Assembly: GCA_036847185.1 (NCBI GenBank)
Contig: DAIUAM010000019.1
Span: 1-60,814 of the forward strand
DNA length: 60,814 bases
From: UBA4738 sp002413305
GTDB taxonomy: Bacteria > Actinomycetota > UBA4738
Direction of reading: 5' to 3'
The translations under genes and the position numbers were made by a program. This document shows positions 25,213 to 32,432 of this stretch, in pieces. The notes below the pieces were generated by a model that did not search any database, had not been told where the DNA came from, and saw only the letters and a list, made by a program, of their open reading frames with translations. Each line of letters opens with the position of its first letter. Within the stretch, counting starts at the first letter, position 1.

Positions 25213-25473
25213 ATGCAGGCGTTCATCCTGATCCACACGGAACTCGGCAAGGCCGAAGAGGCCGCCGCGAGCGTGCGCGGGCTGCACGGCATCGTCTCCT
25301 CCGAGGCGGTGACCGGCCCGTACGACGTGATCGCCCGCGTTGACGTGGAGGAGCTCGACCAGATCTACGACGAGCTCGTCCCGGCGATCCGGGCCCTCCC
25401 GGGCGTCATGCGAAGCGTCGCCTGTCCCGCCGTCGGCCACCGATTCTCGGCTGCCCTGCACGTCGCCGCCTGA
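25213..25473 (+). CDS. stand-alone Lrp/AsnC ligand-binding (RAM) domain protein
   Basis: An 86-aa alpha-beta sandwich with no helix-turn-helix. It starts MQAFILIHTELGKAEEAAAS and has the RAM core GPYDVIARVDVEELDQIYDEL. Such single-domain members assemble into rings and bind amino acids or other small ligands, sometimes acting by joining full-length Lrp proteins. AAGGAGAG stands seven bases before the ATG. Two boxes lie upstream, so induction with the rest of the regulon is likely. Confidence 0.85.
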   Translation: MQAFILIHTELGKAEEAAASVRGLHGIVSSEAVTGPYDVIARVDVEELDQIYDELVPAIRALPGVMRSVACPAVGHRFSAALHVAA

Positions 25474-25484
25474 CCGGTCCATTC

Positions 25485-25503
25485 GACCCGCCTACCGCGG
25501 GTC
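25485..25503 (+). terminator. stem-loop after the RAM gene
   Basis: GACCCGC-CTACC-GCGGGTC: perfect seven-base arms and a five-base loop, 12 bases past the stop, without a U-run. Probably a weak terminator or an mRNA-stabilising stem between 25473 and the next gene. Confidence 0.4.
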
Positions 25504-25561
25504 GCTCGCCCCTGAACGGGCTCGCTCCGCTCCGTCACGCTGTCCTCGAGGAGGTGGCGTG

Positions 25562-25810
25562 ATGAAGACGGAGGATGGGATCGAAGCGTTCGTGGCCACG
25601 CGGAGGGATGTGCGGGGGAAGTGGCACCGCGTGGGCTCCGCACCCTGCGAGGAATGCGGGTGTCCCTACGATTACTCACTGGACGACCCGGGGGTCTTCT
25701 GGGAGGCCGGGGCGAACACCTCCGGGGACTGCCTGGACGAGATGTGCGACTGCCACGTGATGCCGGTGCTCGGCCTTCCGGTCAAGATCCACTTCGCGTC
25801 AGCGTCCTGA
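25562..25810 (+). CDS. cysteine-rich mini-protein (82 aa)
   Basis: I do not recognise the family. Six cysteines fall in two clusters, CEECGC near residue 29 and CLDEMCDC near 57 followed by His (CDCH), which looks like a metal site (zinc or Fe-S). The N-terminal TEDGIEAFVATRRDVRGKWH is hydrophilic; no signal peptide. GAGGAGGTGGCGTG precedes the ATG. Its last 29 bases overlap the 3' end of the opposing CBS-BON gene. Confidence 0.7.
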   Translation: MKTEDGIEAFVATRRDVRGKWHRVGSAPCEECGCPYDYSLDDPGVFWEAGANTSGDCLDEMCDCHVMPVLGLPVKIHFASAS

Positions 25811-26585
25811 CCGGTCGGCGATCCCCTTCGTTCGTGGCGGGCGGCGCCTCCCGGGCCTTCGTTGCCGTCACAGGGTCCCGCTGGTGCGCCGGAGCGGGCA
25901 GCACCCACGGCGCCACGTACTCGAAGCGTGACGTCGAGTCGTCGATGTCGAAGGACAGCCCGTTGTCCACGCCGACCACGCCAGCCACCTCGCAGACCAG
26001 GTGCACCAGCAGCCCGACCAGGCTCCGCCGTTCGACCTGCCCTTCGAGCGTGACCACGCCCTCCCGAACGTTGACGGAGATCATGGCGGGGTCCATCCAC
26101 AGCGTCTTGAAGATGACGTCCTGCTGGATCTCGTCCCGGATCTCATGATCCGGGCGGAGGAACACCCGAAGCAGGTCCGCCCGGCTGACGATCCCGACCA
26201 CCAGCCCGGCGCGATCGACCACCGGCAGGCGCTTCACGCCCCGCTGATGCATCAGCCGGGCGGCGTCGGAGAGCGTCGCCTCCGGCGAAACCGTCACCAC
26301 CGGTGAGGTCATGAGCTCGCTGGCCACCAAGCCGCCGGCCTTCTCTCGATCGACCCGCCGCCGCCGTCCCTCCAGGAGACGCCGCTGCTCGACCTCCCCG
26401 GCGCGCTCCTCCTTCAACAGCAGGTCGGCCTCCGAGACGATGCCGGCGAGGCGCCCCGCCCCGTCGATCACCGGGAGCGCGCTCACGCGGTACTCGTGCA
26501 TCAGCCGGACGATGTCCTTGAACGGATCGCTCACCCCGGGCGTCACGACCTTCTTCGTCATCACCTCTTTGACCATGCGCGCCAT
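25782..26585 (-). CDS. CBS-pair plus BON domain protein (second copy)
   Basis: A 267-aa paralogue of the protein at 3021-3617. CBS1 begins VKEVMTKKVVTP and CBS2 ELMTSPVVTVSPEATL; a charged insert with RRLLEGRRRRVDREKAGG separates them; the BON domain (MISVNVREGVVTLEGQV) follows at about 175-235, with a 35-residue tail. I start at the ATG at 26585, which has AAGGAGG ten bases upstream, rather than 32 codons further up. Weak box-like palindromes lie 80-110 bases upstream. Confidence 0.9.
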   Translation of the reverse strand: MARMVKEVMTKKVVTPGVSDPFKDIVRLMHEYRVSALPVIDGAGRLAGIVSEADLLLKEERAGEVEQRRLLEGRRRRVDREKAGGLVASELMTSPVVTVSPEATLSDAARLMHQRGVKRLPVVDRAGLVVGIVSRADLLRVFLRPDHEIRDEIQQDVIFKTLWMDPAMISVNVREGVVTLEGQVERRSLVGLLVHLVCEVAGVVGVDNGLSFDIDDSTSRFEYVAPWVLPAPAHQRDPVTATKAREAPPATNEGDRRPVRTLTRSGS

Positions 26586-26665
26586 GCGGCCTCGCCTCCT
26601 TGCTCCTGGTTCAAGGGTAGGGAGCTGGCCGCTCGAGCCGCCACGTCTCCCGGCCCTCTGCCGGG

Positions 26666-26695
26666 AGTCCGAAGGACCCATCGGTCGTTCGGCCG
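26666..26695. promoter_or_regulatory. two imperfect DosR-like palindromes
   Basis: AGTCCGAAGGACCC (26666-26679, 7 of 10) and CGGTCGTTCGGCCG (26682-26695, 8 of 10) stand in tandem, 16 bp apart, upstream of the CBS-BON gene. Each alone is weak. Confidence 0.3.
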
Positions 26696-26732
26696 GTCGA
26701 ACCCGGGACGAATGGCAGGCGATGGAGCGGGT

Positions 26733-26996
26733 TCAGTGGGCGCAGTCGGCGCAGACCATCCGGACGCGGCGAGATGCCCGGGTCCGGTGGACGATGAGGT
26801 GGCAGCGGCGACAGGTGAACTCGTCCGTGTGTACGAACCCGTCGTCGTCGTGATCCTCTGGACGAACGTCCGCCATGGCCCGGACGAGCTGGTCGAACCG
26901 GTCCTGCTCGGTCGGTTCGTCGAGCAAGGTCCGCCACGCGAACGCCTGCAGTGCCTCCAGGCTGGTGTCCTCGTCGAGCGTGTCCTGACTGCGCAT
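26733..26996 (-). CDS. DUF4193-like zinc-ribbon protein
   Basis: An 87-aa acidic protein ending in a zinc ribbon, DEFTCRRCHLIVHRT...MVCADCAH (CxxC-x18-CxxC). This C-terminal pattern, after an acidic N-terminal half, is that of the actinobacterial DUF4193 family; function unknown. The ATG at 26996 has GAGG upstream. A strong DosR-like box lies 62 bases upstream on this strand. The presence of this family supports an actinobacterial origin. Confidence 0.75.
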   Translation of the reverse strand: MRSQDTLDEDTSLEALQAFAWRTLLDEPTEQDRFDQLVRAMADVRPEDHDDDGFVHTDEFTCRRCHLIVHRTRASRRVRMVCADCAH

Positions 26997-27057
26997 CCCC
27001 CGGCACCTCCTCGATGGCTTCGCCCCTGACGCTAGGCACGGGACAACGGAACACCCC

Positions 27058-27071
27058 GGGGCGAAGGGCCC
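27058..27071. promoter_or_regulatory. DosR/OsdR-like box
   Basis: GGGGCGAAGGGCCC, 9 of 10 positions, 62 bases upstream of the DUF4193-like gene and 55 bases downstream of the kinase gene stop. Confidence 0.55.
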
Positions 27072-27125
27072 TACGGTTCACGGTCCATCGCCGGGGTTCG
27101 TCCGATCCTGACCGGCAGGATCGGC

Positions 27126-28490
27126 TCAGGCGTCCTGCCCGAGGGGCCCAGCCGGCGGCGCGGGATACGAGACGTCGAAGCGCGCCCCGCCCAGCTCGCT
27201 CTCCAGGGCTTCGACGGTCCCACCGTCGACCCGAGCGAGCTCCCGCGCCACCGCCAGGCCCAGCCCGGACCCCGAGCCAACCGGTCGCCGTCCCCGGTAG
27301 AAGCGGTCGAAGACCCGGGGTCGCTGGTCGAGCGGGATACCCGGCCCATCGTCCTCCACGGTCACCACCACGCGGTCGCCTGCGGCGTGCGTGCGCACCC
27401 GGATCGTGGTCCGCGCGTATCGGCCGGCGTTGTCGACGAGGTTCGCCACGATCTGGCGCAGGCGCTCGCGGTCCGCCAGGACCCGGCCGTCGCCCTGGAC
27501 CTCCACCGGCGTGCTGCCGTCTCCGCGCGAAGCCAGGACCTCCCCGACCACGGTCGGGATGCTGACCACATAGGTGGGGCGTTCGCGGACCTCGCCGAGC
27601 GCCAGCAGGGCCGAAACGGTGTCGTTCAGCCGGTCCGCCTCCTCCAGGGCGTGCCCGATCTCACCGCGCGGATCCTGGCCGTCGAGGGCTTCCTCCAGCG
27701 ACAGGCGGAGGGCGGCCAGCGGTGTTCGGAGCTGGTGCGACGCGTTCGACGCGAACTCCCGGTTCGAACGCAGGAGGTCGGAGAGATGGTGGGCCATCTC
27801 GTTCATGTCCCGGGCCAGCTCCCGAACCTCGGGAGGCCCCCGCTCGGGCAACCGCACGTCGAGGTCACCCTCGGACATCCTCCGTGCGGCTCCGGCCGCC
27901 TGCTTGAGCGGCCGGGTCGCCCAACGGGCCATCCAGATGGCCAGCGCCAGCCCCAGGGACAGGGTGATGGCTCCCACGGCTGCCAGGAACCACCACGAGC
28001 GGTGGATGGCCGACCGAACCTCGGCCATCGGGTAGGTGATCCGGACGACGCCCAGCATCCTCCCGGCCGAACGGATCGGCACCGCGCTCACCAGCAGGTC
28101 GTACCTGAGCGTGGAACTGTGACGGACGGACCAGTTCGGCAGACCGCGAAGGGCCAGCCCGATCTCCGGGCGGCCGGGGCTGGCGTACGACGGCGGGTTC
28201 GGGCCGGGCGCCTGCAGGGAGTCCGCAAGCAGCACGCCGGTACCGTCGGTGACCAGCACCCGTCCTCCGATCTCGTGGGCGAACCGCGCCACCAGGATCT
28301 GGAGGCTCTGGGTCTGGCGCTGTTCGATCTGGTCCTCGACCGCGGCGGCCACGGCGAAGGCTTCGCGCTCCACCCTTCCGCCGAGGTCGCTGGTCAGGCG
28401 CCGGCTGAGGGTCGCCCCGAACGGCACCGCCAGGCCGATCACCACGATCAGCAGGAGGTAGGTGGCGCCGAGGACCAGCCGCCGGCGCAA
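27126..28490 (-). CDS. sensor histidine kinase (OmpR-partner type)
   Basis: A 454-aa membrane kinase. TM1 is at about 5-25 and TM2 at 166-190, flanking a 140-residue extracytosolic sensor with no obvious ligand motif; then HAMP, HisKA with His252 in NASHQLRTPLAALRLSLEE, and HATPase with Asn354 (VANLVDNAGRYA), EDDGPGIP and GSGLGLAVAREL. The apparent start is TTG, directly after the response-regulator stop, so the two are coupled. It forms a pair with the gene at 28492-29181. Confidence 0.92.
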   Translation of the reverse strand: MRRRLVLGATYLLLIVVIGLAVPFGATLSRRLTSDLGGRVEREAFAVAAAVEDQIEQRQTQSLQILVARFAHEIGGRVLVTDGTGVLLADSLQAPGPNPPSYASPGRPEIGLALRGLPNWSVRHSSTLRYDLLVSAVPIRSAGRMLGVVRITYPMAEVRSAIHRSWWFLAAVGAITLSLGLALAIWMARWATRPLKQAAGAARRMSEGDLDVRLPERGPPEVRELARDMNEMAHHLSDLLRSNREFASNASHQLRTPLAALRLSLEEALDGQDPRGEIGHALEEADRLNDTVSALLALGEVRERPTYVVSIPTVVGEVLASRGDGSTPVEVQGDGRVLADRERLRQIVANLVDNAGRYARTTIRVRTHAAGDRVVVTVEDDGPGIPLDQRPRVFDRFYRGRRPVGSGSGLGLAVARELARVDGGTVEALESELGGARFDVSYPAPPAGPLGQDA

Positions 28491-28491
28491 A

Positions 28492-29181
28492 CTACGCCTG
28501 CAGGTCCCGGAGCTGGTACCCCACGCCGCGGACCGTGTGCAGGAATCGCGGATGGGCGGGGTCGGGTTCGAGCTTCCGGCGGATCTGCGCGACGTGGACG
28601 TCGAGCGTCTGCGTGGAGCCGTACCAGTTCGTGTCCCACACCTCGGTCATCAGCTCCAGGCGTTGGACCACGGCCGGCGCGTGCTGGGCAAGGTACGCCA
28701 GCAGATCGAACTCCCTCCGGGTCAGCGACACGGTCCGGCCGGAGGCGTGGACCTCACGGAGGTCGAGGTCGACCTCCACCTCGCCCACCACGATCCGAGC
28801 CCGCTCCTGCCGAGCGCCGGTCCGCCGGAGGATCGCCCGGATGCGGGCCACCAGCTCGCGAGAGCTGAAGGGCTTCGCCATGTAGTCGTCCGCGCCGAGC
28901 TCGAGCCCCAGGACGCGGTCGATCATCTCGCCTCGGGCCGTGAGGATCAGCATGGGCGTCGCCCACTTCTCGCGGATGATCCGGCACGCGTCGAGCCCCG
29001 ACATACCGGGGAGCCCGATGTCCAGCACGATCAGGTCGGGTTTGCGTTCGGGTATCTCCTGCAGGGCCTCCTCTGCCGCGGCGAACCGGTGGACCTCGAA
29101 CCCGTCCCGCTCAAGAGCCGCGGTAAGCGGCCGCGCGATCGCGTCTTCGTCTTCCACGAGGAACAAGCGAGTCCCATTCAT
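28492..29181 (-). CDS. response regulator, OmpR/PhoB family
   Basis: A 229-aa regulator with an intact receiver (Asp11, Glu12, phospho-acceptor Asp54 in VLDIGLPGMSG, Thr in ILTARGE, Lys in KPFSSRELVARI) and a winged-helix DNA-binding domain ending RFLHTVRGVGYQL. ATG at 29181. It is divergent from the small exported protein and ApbE/ferric-reductase block, so those genes are natural target candidates. The intergenic region also has a DosR-like box. Confidence 0.95.
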   Translation of the reverse strand: MNGTRLFLVEDEDAIARPLTAALERDGFEVHRFAAAEEALQEIPERKPDLIVLDIGLPGMSGLDACRIIREKWATPMLILTARGEMIDRVLGLELGADDYMAKPFSSRELVARIRAILRRTGARQERARIVVGEVEVDLDLREVHASGRTVSLTRREFDLLAYLAQHAPAVVQRLELMTEVWDTNWYGSTQTLDVHVAQIRRKLEPDPAHPRFLHTVRGVGYQLRDLQA

Positions 29182-29216
29182 ATCTCCGAATGTATGCCAC
29201 GGCAGGGGGTCGAACC

Positions 29217-29230
29217 GGGCCGAATTTCCC
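29217..29230. promoter_or_regulatory. DosR-like box, imperfect
   Basis: GGGCCGAATTTCCC, 8 of 10 positions, in the 108-bp divergent region between the response regulator and the exported-protein gene. A further imperfect repeat GGTTCC-TTT-GGGACC follows at 29240-29254. Confidence 0.4.
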
Positions 29231-29289
29231 TATTCCGAAGGTTCCTTTGGGACCCGGCTCATGGTGGCGTCCGTACCGTGAAGTCCGAC

Positions 29290-29685
29290 ATGGGAACAGG
29301 TTCGAGGTCCTCGAGACGCGCGCCGGCGGCTGCCGCCGGAGCTGCGATGCTGGCGGCCGCGTTGGCAGGACTGGCCGCCCTGTTCGTCAACGTCGGGATC
29401 CTCCGGGCGGCGGGCGAAGCGAGCGGGCCGGGCCGGCTGATGGTCGGCCCGGTGGTCCAGCAGGTCTCGGAGGCGGGCGTCAGCCCGACGCCGAATCCCG
29501 ACCCGGATCCGGCCCTCCAGCCTTCCCCAACCCCTCAGGTTCAGCCGGTCGGCGGAGTTGCCGGCGGATGGAGCTCCGGACCAACCGGCTCGGGGCCGTC
29601 CCTGACGGGCGGCGGGGCGGAGCCCGAAGGCGAACCGACCCCCTTGGGGATCGAGCACAGCTTCCGGTCCGGCGGGGACGACTGA
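29290..29685 (+). CDS. small membrane-anchored Pro/Gly-rich protein (131 aa)
   Basis: No known family. A helix AAMLAAALAGLAALFVNVGIL (about 18-38) is followed by an extracytosolic, low-complexity tail rich in Pro, Gly and Ser (PTPNPDPDPALQPSPTPQ, GGWSSGPTGSGPSLTGGG). It ends in GGDD, like the end of the next protein (GGGGDD). The ATG at 29290 has no strong ribosome site; a GTG at 29278 is possible. It opens the rightward block that includes the cassette copy 2, ApbE and the ferric-reductase-like gene. Confidence 0.6.
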   Translation: MGTGSRSSRRAPAAAAGAAMLAAALAGLAALFVNVGILRAAGEASGPGRLMVGPVVQQVSEAGVSPTPNPDPDPALQPSPTPQVQPVGGVAGGWSSGPTGSGPSLTGGGAEPEGEPTPLGIEHSFRSGGDD

Positions 29686-29744
29686 TGTCCGAAGGCCGCG
29701 AGCACGACCCGGCTCACAGCGAGCCGGAAAGGAGGATGGCATGA
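29685..29744 (+). CDS. possible 19-codon coupling ORF
   Basis: An ATG overlapping the previous stop (TGATG) opens a 19-codon frame that ends in ATGA over the start of the next gene. Its end carries the AGGAGG used by that gene. It could only serve translational coupling, and may be chance. Confidence 0.25.
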   Translation: MSEGREHDPAHSEPERRMA

Positions 29745-30076
29745 CGAAGAGATCCGCGCTCCTCACCTCGGGGGGCCTGCTGATGGCCCTGATGGCGGGG
29801 ATCGTTGCCCTGTGGCTCGGCCGCGGCGTGGTGGGCGCTCAGGCGAACCCCACCGCCCGTATGGTCCCTAAGCCCATCGTCAAGACGGTCACGCAGGTCG
29901 TGACGGTCCACAAGCAGCGGCCCGCGCCCCCGGGCTCCGGTGGCGGGCAGACCATCACCATCGTCCGGCACCTGCCGCCGACGAGCATCGGTTCGGGGTC
30001 CGGCGGAAGCTACCAGGACGACTCGACCGAGCAGGAGGTCGCCGATCCCGTTGCAGGGGGCGGCGGTGACGACTGA
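29741..30076 (+). CDS. small single-helix exported protein (cassette copy 2, gene 1)
   Basis: A 111-aa protein, no known family. KRSALLTSGGLLMALMAGIVALWLG (3-27) is a signal/anchor helix; it is similar to the start of the 64-aa protein at 24775-24969. The outside part has KTVTQVVTVHKQRPAPPGSGGG and an acidic Gly-rich end. AGGAGG is six bases before the ATG. It overlaps the next gene by 11 bases, as the first copy of the pair also does (8 bases). Confidence 0.65.
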   Translation: MTKRSALLTSGGLLMALMAGIVALWLGRGVVGAQANPTARMVPKPIVKTVTQVVTVHKQRPAPPGSGGGQTITIVRHLPPTSIGSGSGGSYQDDSTEQEVADPVAGGGGDD

Positions 30077-30380
30077 GGCCCGCGTTCGGAAGCGGAGAAC
30101 CCCCAAGCGCGTCCTCCGGGTCCTGGCCTGGGGCGCCGGGGTCACGAGCTTCCTGACGCCCTGGGGGCTTCTCGCGTTCAGCCCACGGCCGGTGTCCGCG
30201 GCGCCGCCGTCCCCGCCGCTCACGCCGAAGGTGATCATCAAGCACCGGATCGTGAAGCACATCGTGTGGACGAACGCCCCGGTGACCTCCAGCGGCGGCG
30301 TGCACTACGTGTACGTCACGACCGGTGGCGGCTACACGGGAGGCGGCGGCGGTGGTTCGACGGGCGGCTCGCACCCGTGA
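30066..30380 (+). CDS. small single-helix exported protein (cassette copy 2, gene 2)
   Basis: A 104-aa protein with basic VRKRRTPKRVLR, a helix LAWGAGVTSFLTPWGLLAF (about 20-38), then a tail with alternating basic/hydrophobic strands (KVIIKHRIVKHIVW) and a Gly-rich end GGGGGGSTGGSHP. It is a paralogue of 24468-24782. Four histidines in the tail could bind metal or haem, but no CxxCH is present. GTG start. ApbE begins 35 bases after its stop. Confidence 0.7.
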   Translation: MTTEARVRKRRTPKRVLRVLAWGAGVTSFLTPWGLLAFSPRPVSAAPPSPPLTPKVIIKHRIVKHIVWTNAPVTSSGGVHYVYVTTGGGYTGGGGGGSTGGSHP

Positions 30381-30414
30381 GGCCGGCGAGGCTCGATGAG
30401 CTGATGGGACGACC

Positions 30415-31311
30415 ATGACCGAAGAGCGCAGCCACCGATTCCCGTCGATGGGCACAGCGGTCACGCTGACCGGCCCGGCCGGGAGCCGCTTCGATGATGC
30501 CGCACGCGCGGTCGAGGCCATCTTCGACCGGGAGGACCGGCGGTTCTCCCGGTTCCGGGTGGACAGCGAGCTGTCGGGCGTCAACATGCGGGCGGGGTCG
30601 TGGACGGAGGTGTCCGAGCCGTTCGCCGAGCTCCTTCGTCTCGCCCTGGACGGGGCCCGGCGATCCGGTGGGTTGTTCGACCCGACGATCCTGCCTGCGC
30701 TGGTCGCGGCCGGCTACGACCGCGACTACGGCGAGCTGCTTCGGTCGGAGCCGCTGGTCGGGCTCCCGCCCCGGCCGGGCGGGCGGTGGCGCGAGGTCCG
30801 GCTCGACTGTCGAATGGTGAAGCTACCTGACGATTGCCGCCTGGACTTCGGCGGGGTGGCGAAGGGTTGGACGTGCGACCGGGCGGTCGAGGAGGCGATC
30901 CGCCACCTGCCCTGGGCCATGATCAACGCCGGGGGCGACCTCCGGGTCGCGGGCGCTCTGCCGGCACCGGGACTGGAGATCCGGGTGGAGGATCCGCTAG
31001 CGACGTCGGAGTCGATCCTCCGCCTTCGTCTGCTGGATGGGGCGCTGGCCACGTCGTCGATCCTCGATCGCGCCTGGGGCGAGGGCCTCCACCAGGTCAT
31101 CGACCCACGGACGCAGCTCCCGGCCGTCACCGATGTCGTGCAGGCGACCGTCTGGGCGCCGACGTGTGCCGAGGCTGAAGTGGGAACCACCTGGGCCATG
31201 CTGTTGGGCCCGGTGGCGATGGACGCGCTGTCGTGCGTGCTCGCCATGAGCGGGGGCGACGTCTTCGTGAACATCGCCGGCGAACCCGAGCGCGCGGAGG
31301 TGTCGACGTGA
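30415..31311 (+). CDS. apbE: FAD:protein FMN transferase
   Basis: A 298-aa flavinyltransferase that attaches FMN from FAD to a Thr/Ser of partner proteins. Seen motifs are FPSMGTAVTL, FSRFRVDSELSGVN, GLFDPTILPAL, LDFGGVAKGWTCDRAVE, INAGGDLRVAG, ATSS and HQVIDPRT. There is no lipobox or signal peptide at the N terminus, so it appears cytosolic, unlike most ApbE. The 3' end overlaps the ferric-reductase-like gene by four bases (GTGA), so the two surely work together; no NqrC/RnfG-type FMN-binding domain is near. Confidence 0.92.
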   Translation: MTEERSHRFPSMGTAVTLTGPAGSRFDDAARAVEAIFDREDRRFSRFRVDSELSGVNMRAGSWTEVSEPFAELLRLALDGARRSGGLFDPTILPALVAAGYDRDYGELLRSEPLVGLPPRPGGRWREVRLDCRMVKLPDDCRLDFGGVAKGWTCDRAVEEAIRHLPWAMINAGGDLRVAGALPAPGLEIRVEDPLATSESILRLRLLDGALATSSILDRAWGEGLHQVIDPRTQLPAVTDVVQATVWAPTCAEAEVGTTWAMLLGPVAMDALSCVLAMSGGDVFVNIAGEPERAEVST

Positions 31312-32384
31312 TCACGTGGATCGTCCTTCGCGCGGCGGGGATCGGCGCGTACCTGATGCTGTTCGGGTCCGTGGCGTGGGGACTGATCTCCACGACGTCG
31401 CTGTTCGGCAAGAAGGTGGCGAAGGCGACGGCCGTGTCGGTGCACCAGTTCCTGTCGACCGTCGCCCTGGTGCTGCTCGGCGTCCACCTCGGTGGGCTGC
31501 TCCTCGACCGCTTCGTGCCGTTCAAGCCGCTCGACTTCCTGGTGCCGTTCCACAACGCGTTCCGGCCCGTGGCGGTCACGTTCGGGATCGTGGCGATGTA
31601 CCTGACCGTGATCGTGCTCGTTTCGTCGTGGACGAAGAAGCACCTCGGGACGAAGGTGTGGCGGAGCCTGCATCTGCTGGCCACGCCCGCGTGGGTCCTG
31701 TCCATGGTGCACGGCGTTTTCACCGGGACGGACACCGTCCGCCCGTGGATGTACTGGATCTACGCCTCGACCGGCGCCGCGGTCCTGTTCCTGCTCCTGG
31801 TGCGGGCGTTCACGCACGGGGTGCGCCCGCAGCGGGCGGCGCTCCCGGAGGGCGCACGCGCGAAGGCCGCCCAGCGTGCGGGTGGCGGGTTCGCCCGTGC
31901 GGCCGAGCTGCCCGTCCGCGTTGCGGCGCGGGCGGGCGTTCCCGAGTCCCGGCAGGCGGTCTCGCCGCCACCGGAGCTCCCGCCCGCTCCGGATACCGCG
32001 GTCCCGCCGAACCCTGTGGCCGTGCCGCTCGAAACGGGCCAGTTCCCCAGCCGCCGATCGACGCTCGTGGCAGGCGGCGGCACCCTCGAGCGGCCGGCCG
32101 CGGCTCCTACCAAGCCCGCCGGACCACTAACCGGGGCATCCGAGGTGGTGGTTCGACTCGAGCTGCACCTCGTAGTCGACCAGCAGGGGAGGTCCCGGAT
32201 CGAGGCGGTGCCGGCCGAACCCGTGCCACCGCCCACTCCTCCCGTCGAGCCGTCTACGCGGTCGCTCTCAACGGTGAAGCTCCGGGAGTTCGAACCACAG
32301 CCCGCCCACGCCAACGGACACGGCGGCCCGTGCGGCGCGAACGGATCCGGCTCGAACGGCCAGAAGCGACGGCCCTCCGGGTGA
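31308..32384 (+). CDS. ferric-reductase-like transmembrane haem protein with proline-rich tail
   Basis: A 358-aa protein. Residues 1-165 contain five hydrophobic helices of the ferric reductase/YedZ type. Histidines 46 and 60 in one helix and 122 and 135 in another are spaced for two stacked bis-His b haems. Residues 175-358 form a cytosolic or external tail rich in Pro/Ala, with a short beta segment EVVVRLELHLVVDQQGRS and no FAD/NAD domain. In the tail Thr275 stands in LTGAS, similar to the S/T-G-A-S/T core modified by ApbE. GTG start, coupled to apbE. It probably moves electrons across the membrane; donor and acceptor are unknown. Confidence 0.85.
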   Translation: MITWIVLRAAGIGAYLMLFGSVAWGLISTTSLFGKKVAKATAVSVHQFLSTVALVLLGVHLGGLLLDRFVPFKPLDFLVPFHNAFRPVAVTFGIVAMYLTVIVLVSSWTKKHLGTKVWRSLHLLATPAWVLSMVHGVFTGTDTVRPWMYWIYASTGAAVLFLLLVRAFTHGVRPQRAALPEGARAKAAQRAGGGFARAAELPVRVAARAGVPESRQAVSPPPELPPAPDTAVPPNPVAVPLETGQFPSRRSTLVAGGGTLERPAAAPTKPAGPLTGASEVVVRLELHLVVDQQGRSRIEAVPAEPVPPPTPPVEPSTRSLSTVKLREFEPQPAHANGHGGPCGANGSGSNGQKRRPSG

Positions 32385-32415
32385 CTGGCCGCGGGCGGAA
32401 GGCCACCGGCTGAGG

Positions 32416-32429
32416 GTGCCGTTCGACCC
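32416..32429. promoter_or_regulatory. DosR-like box before the P-type ATPase
   Basis: GTGCCGTTCGACCC, 9 of 10 positions. It lies only 3 bases before the GTG at 32433, so if it is an activator site the true start is further downstream (for example GTG 32466). Confidence 0.45.
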
Positions 32430-32432
32430 TGA

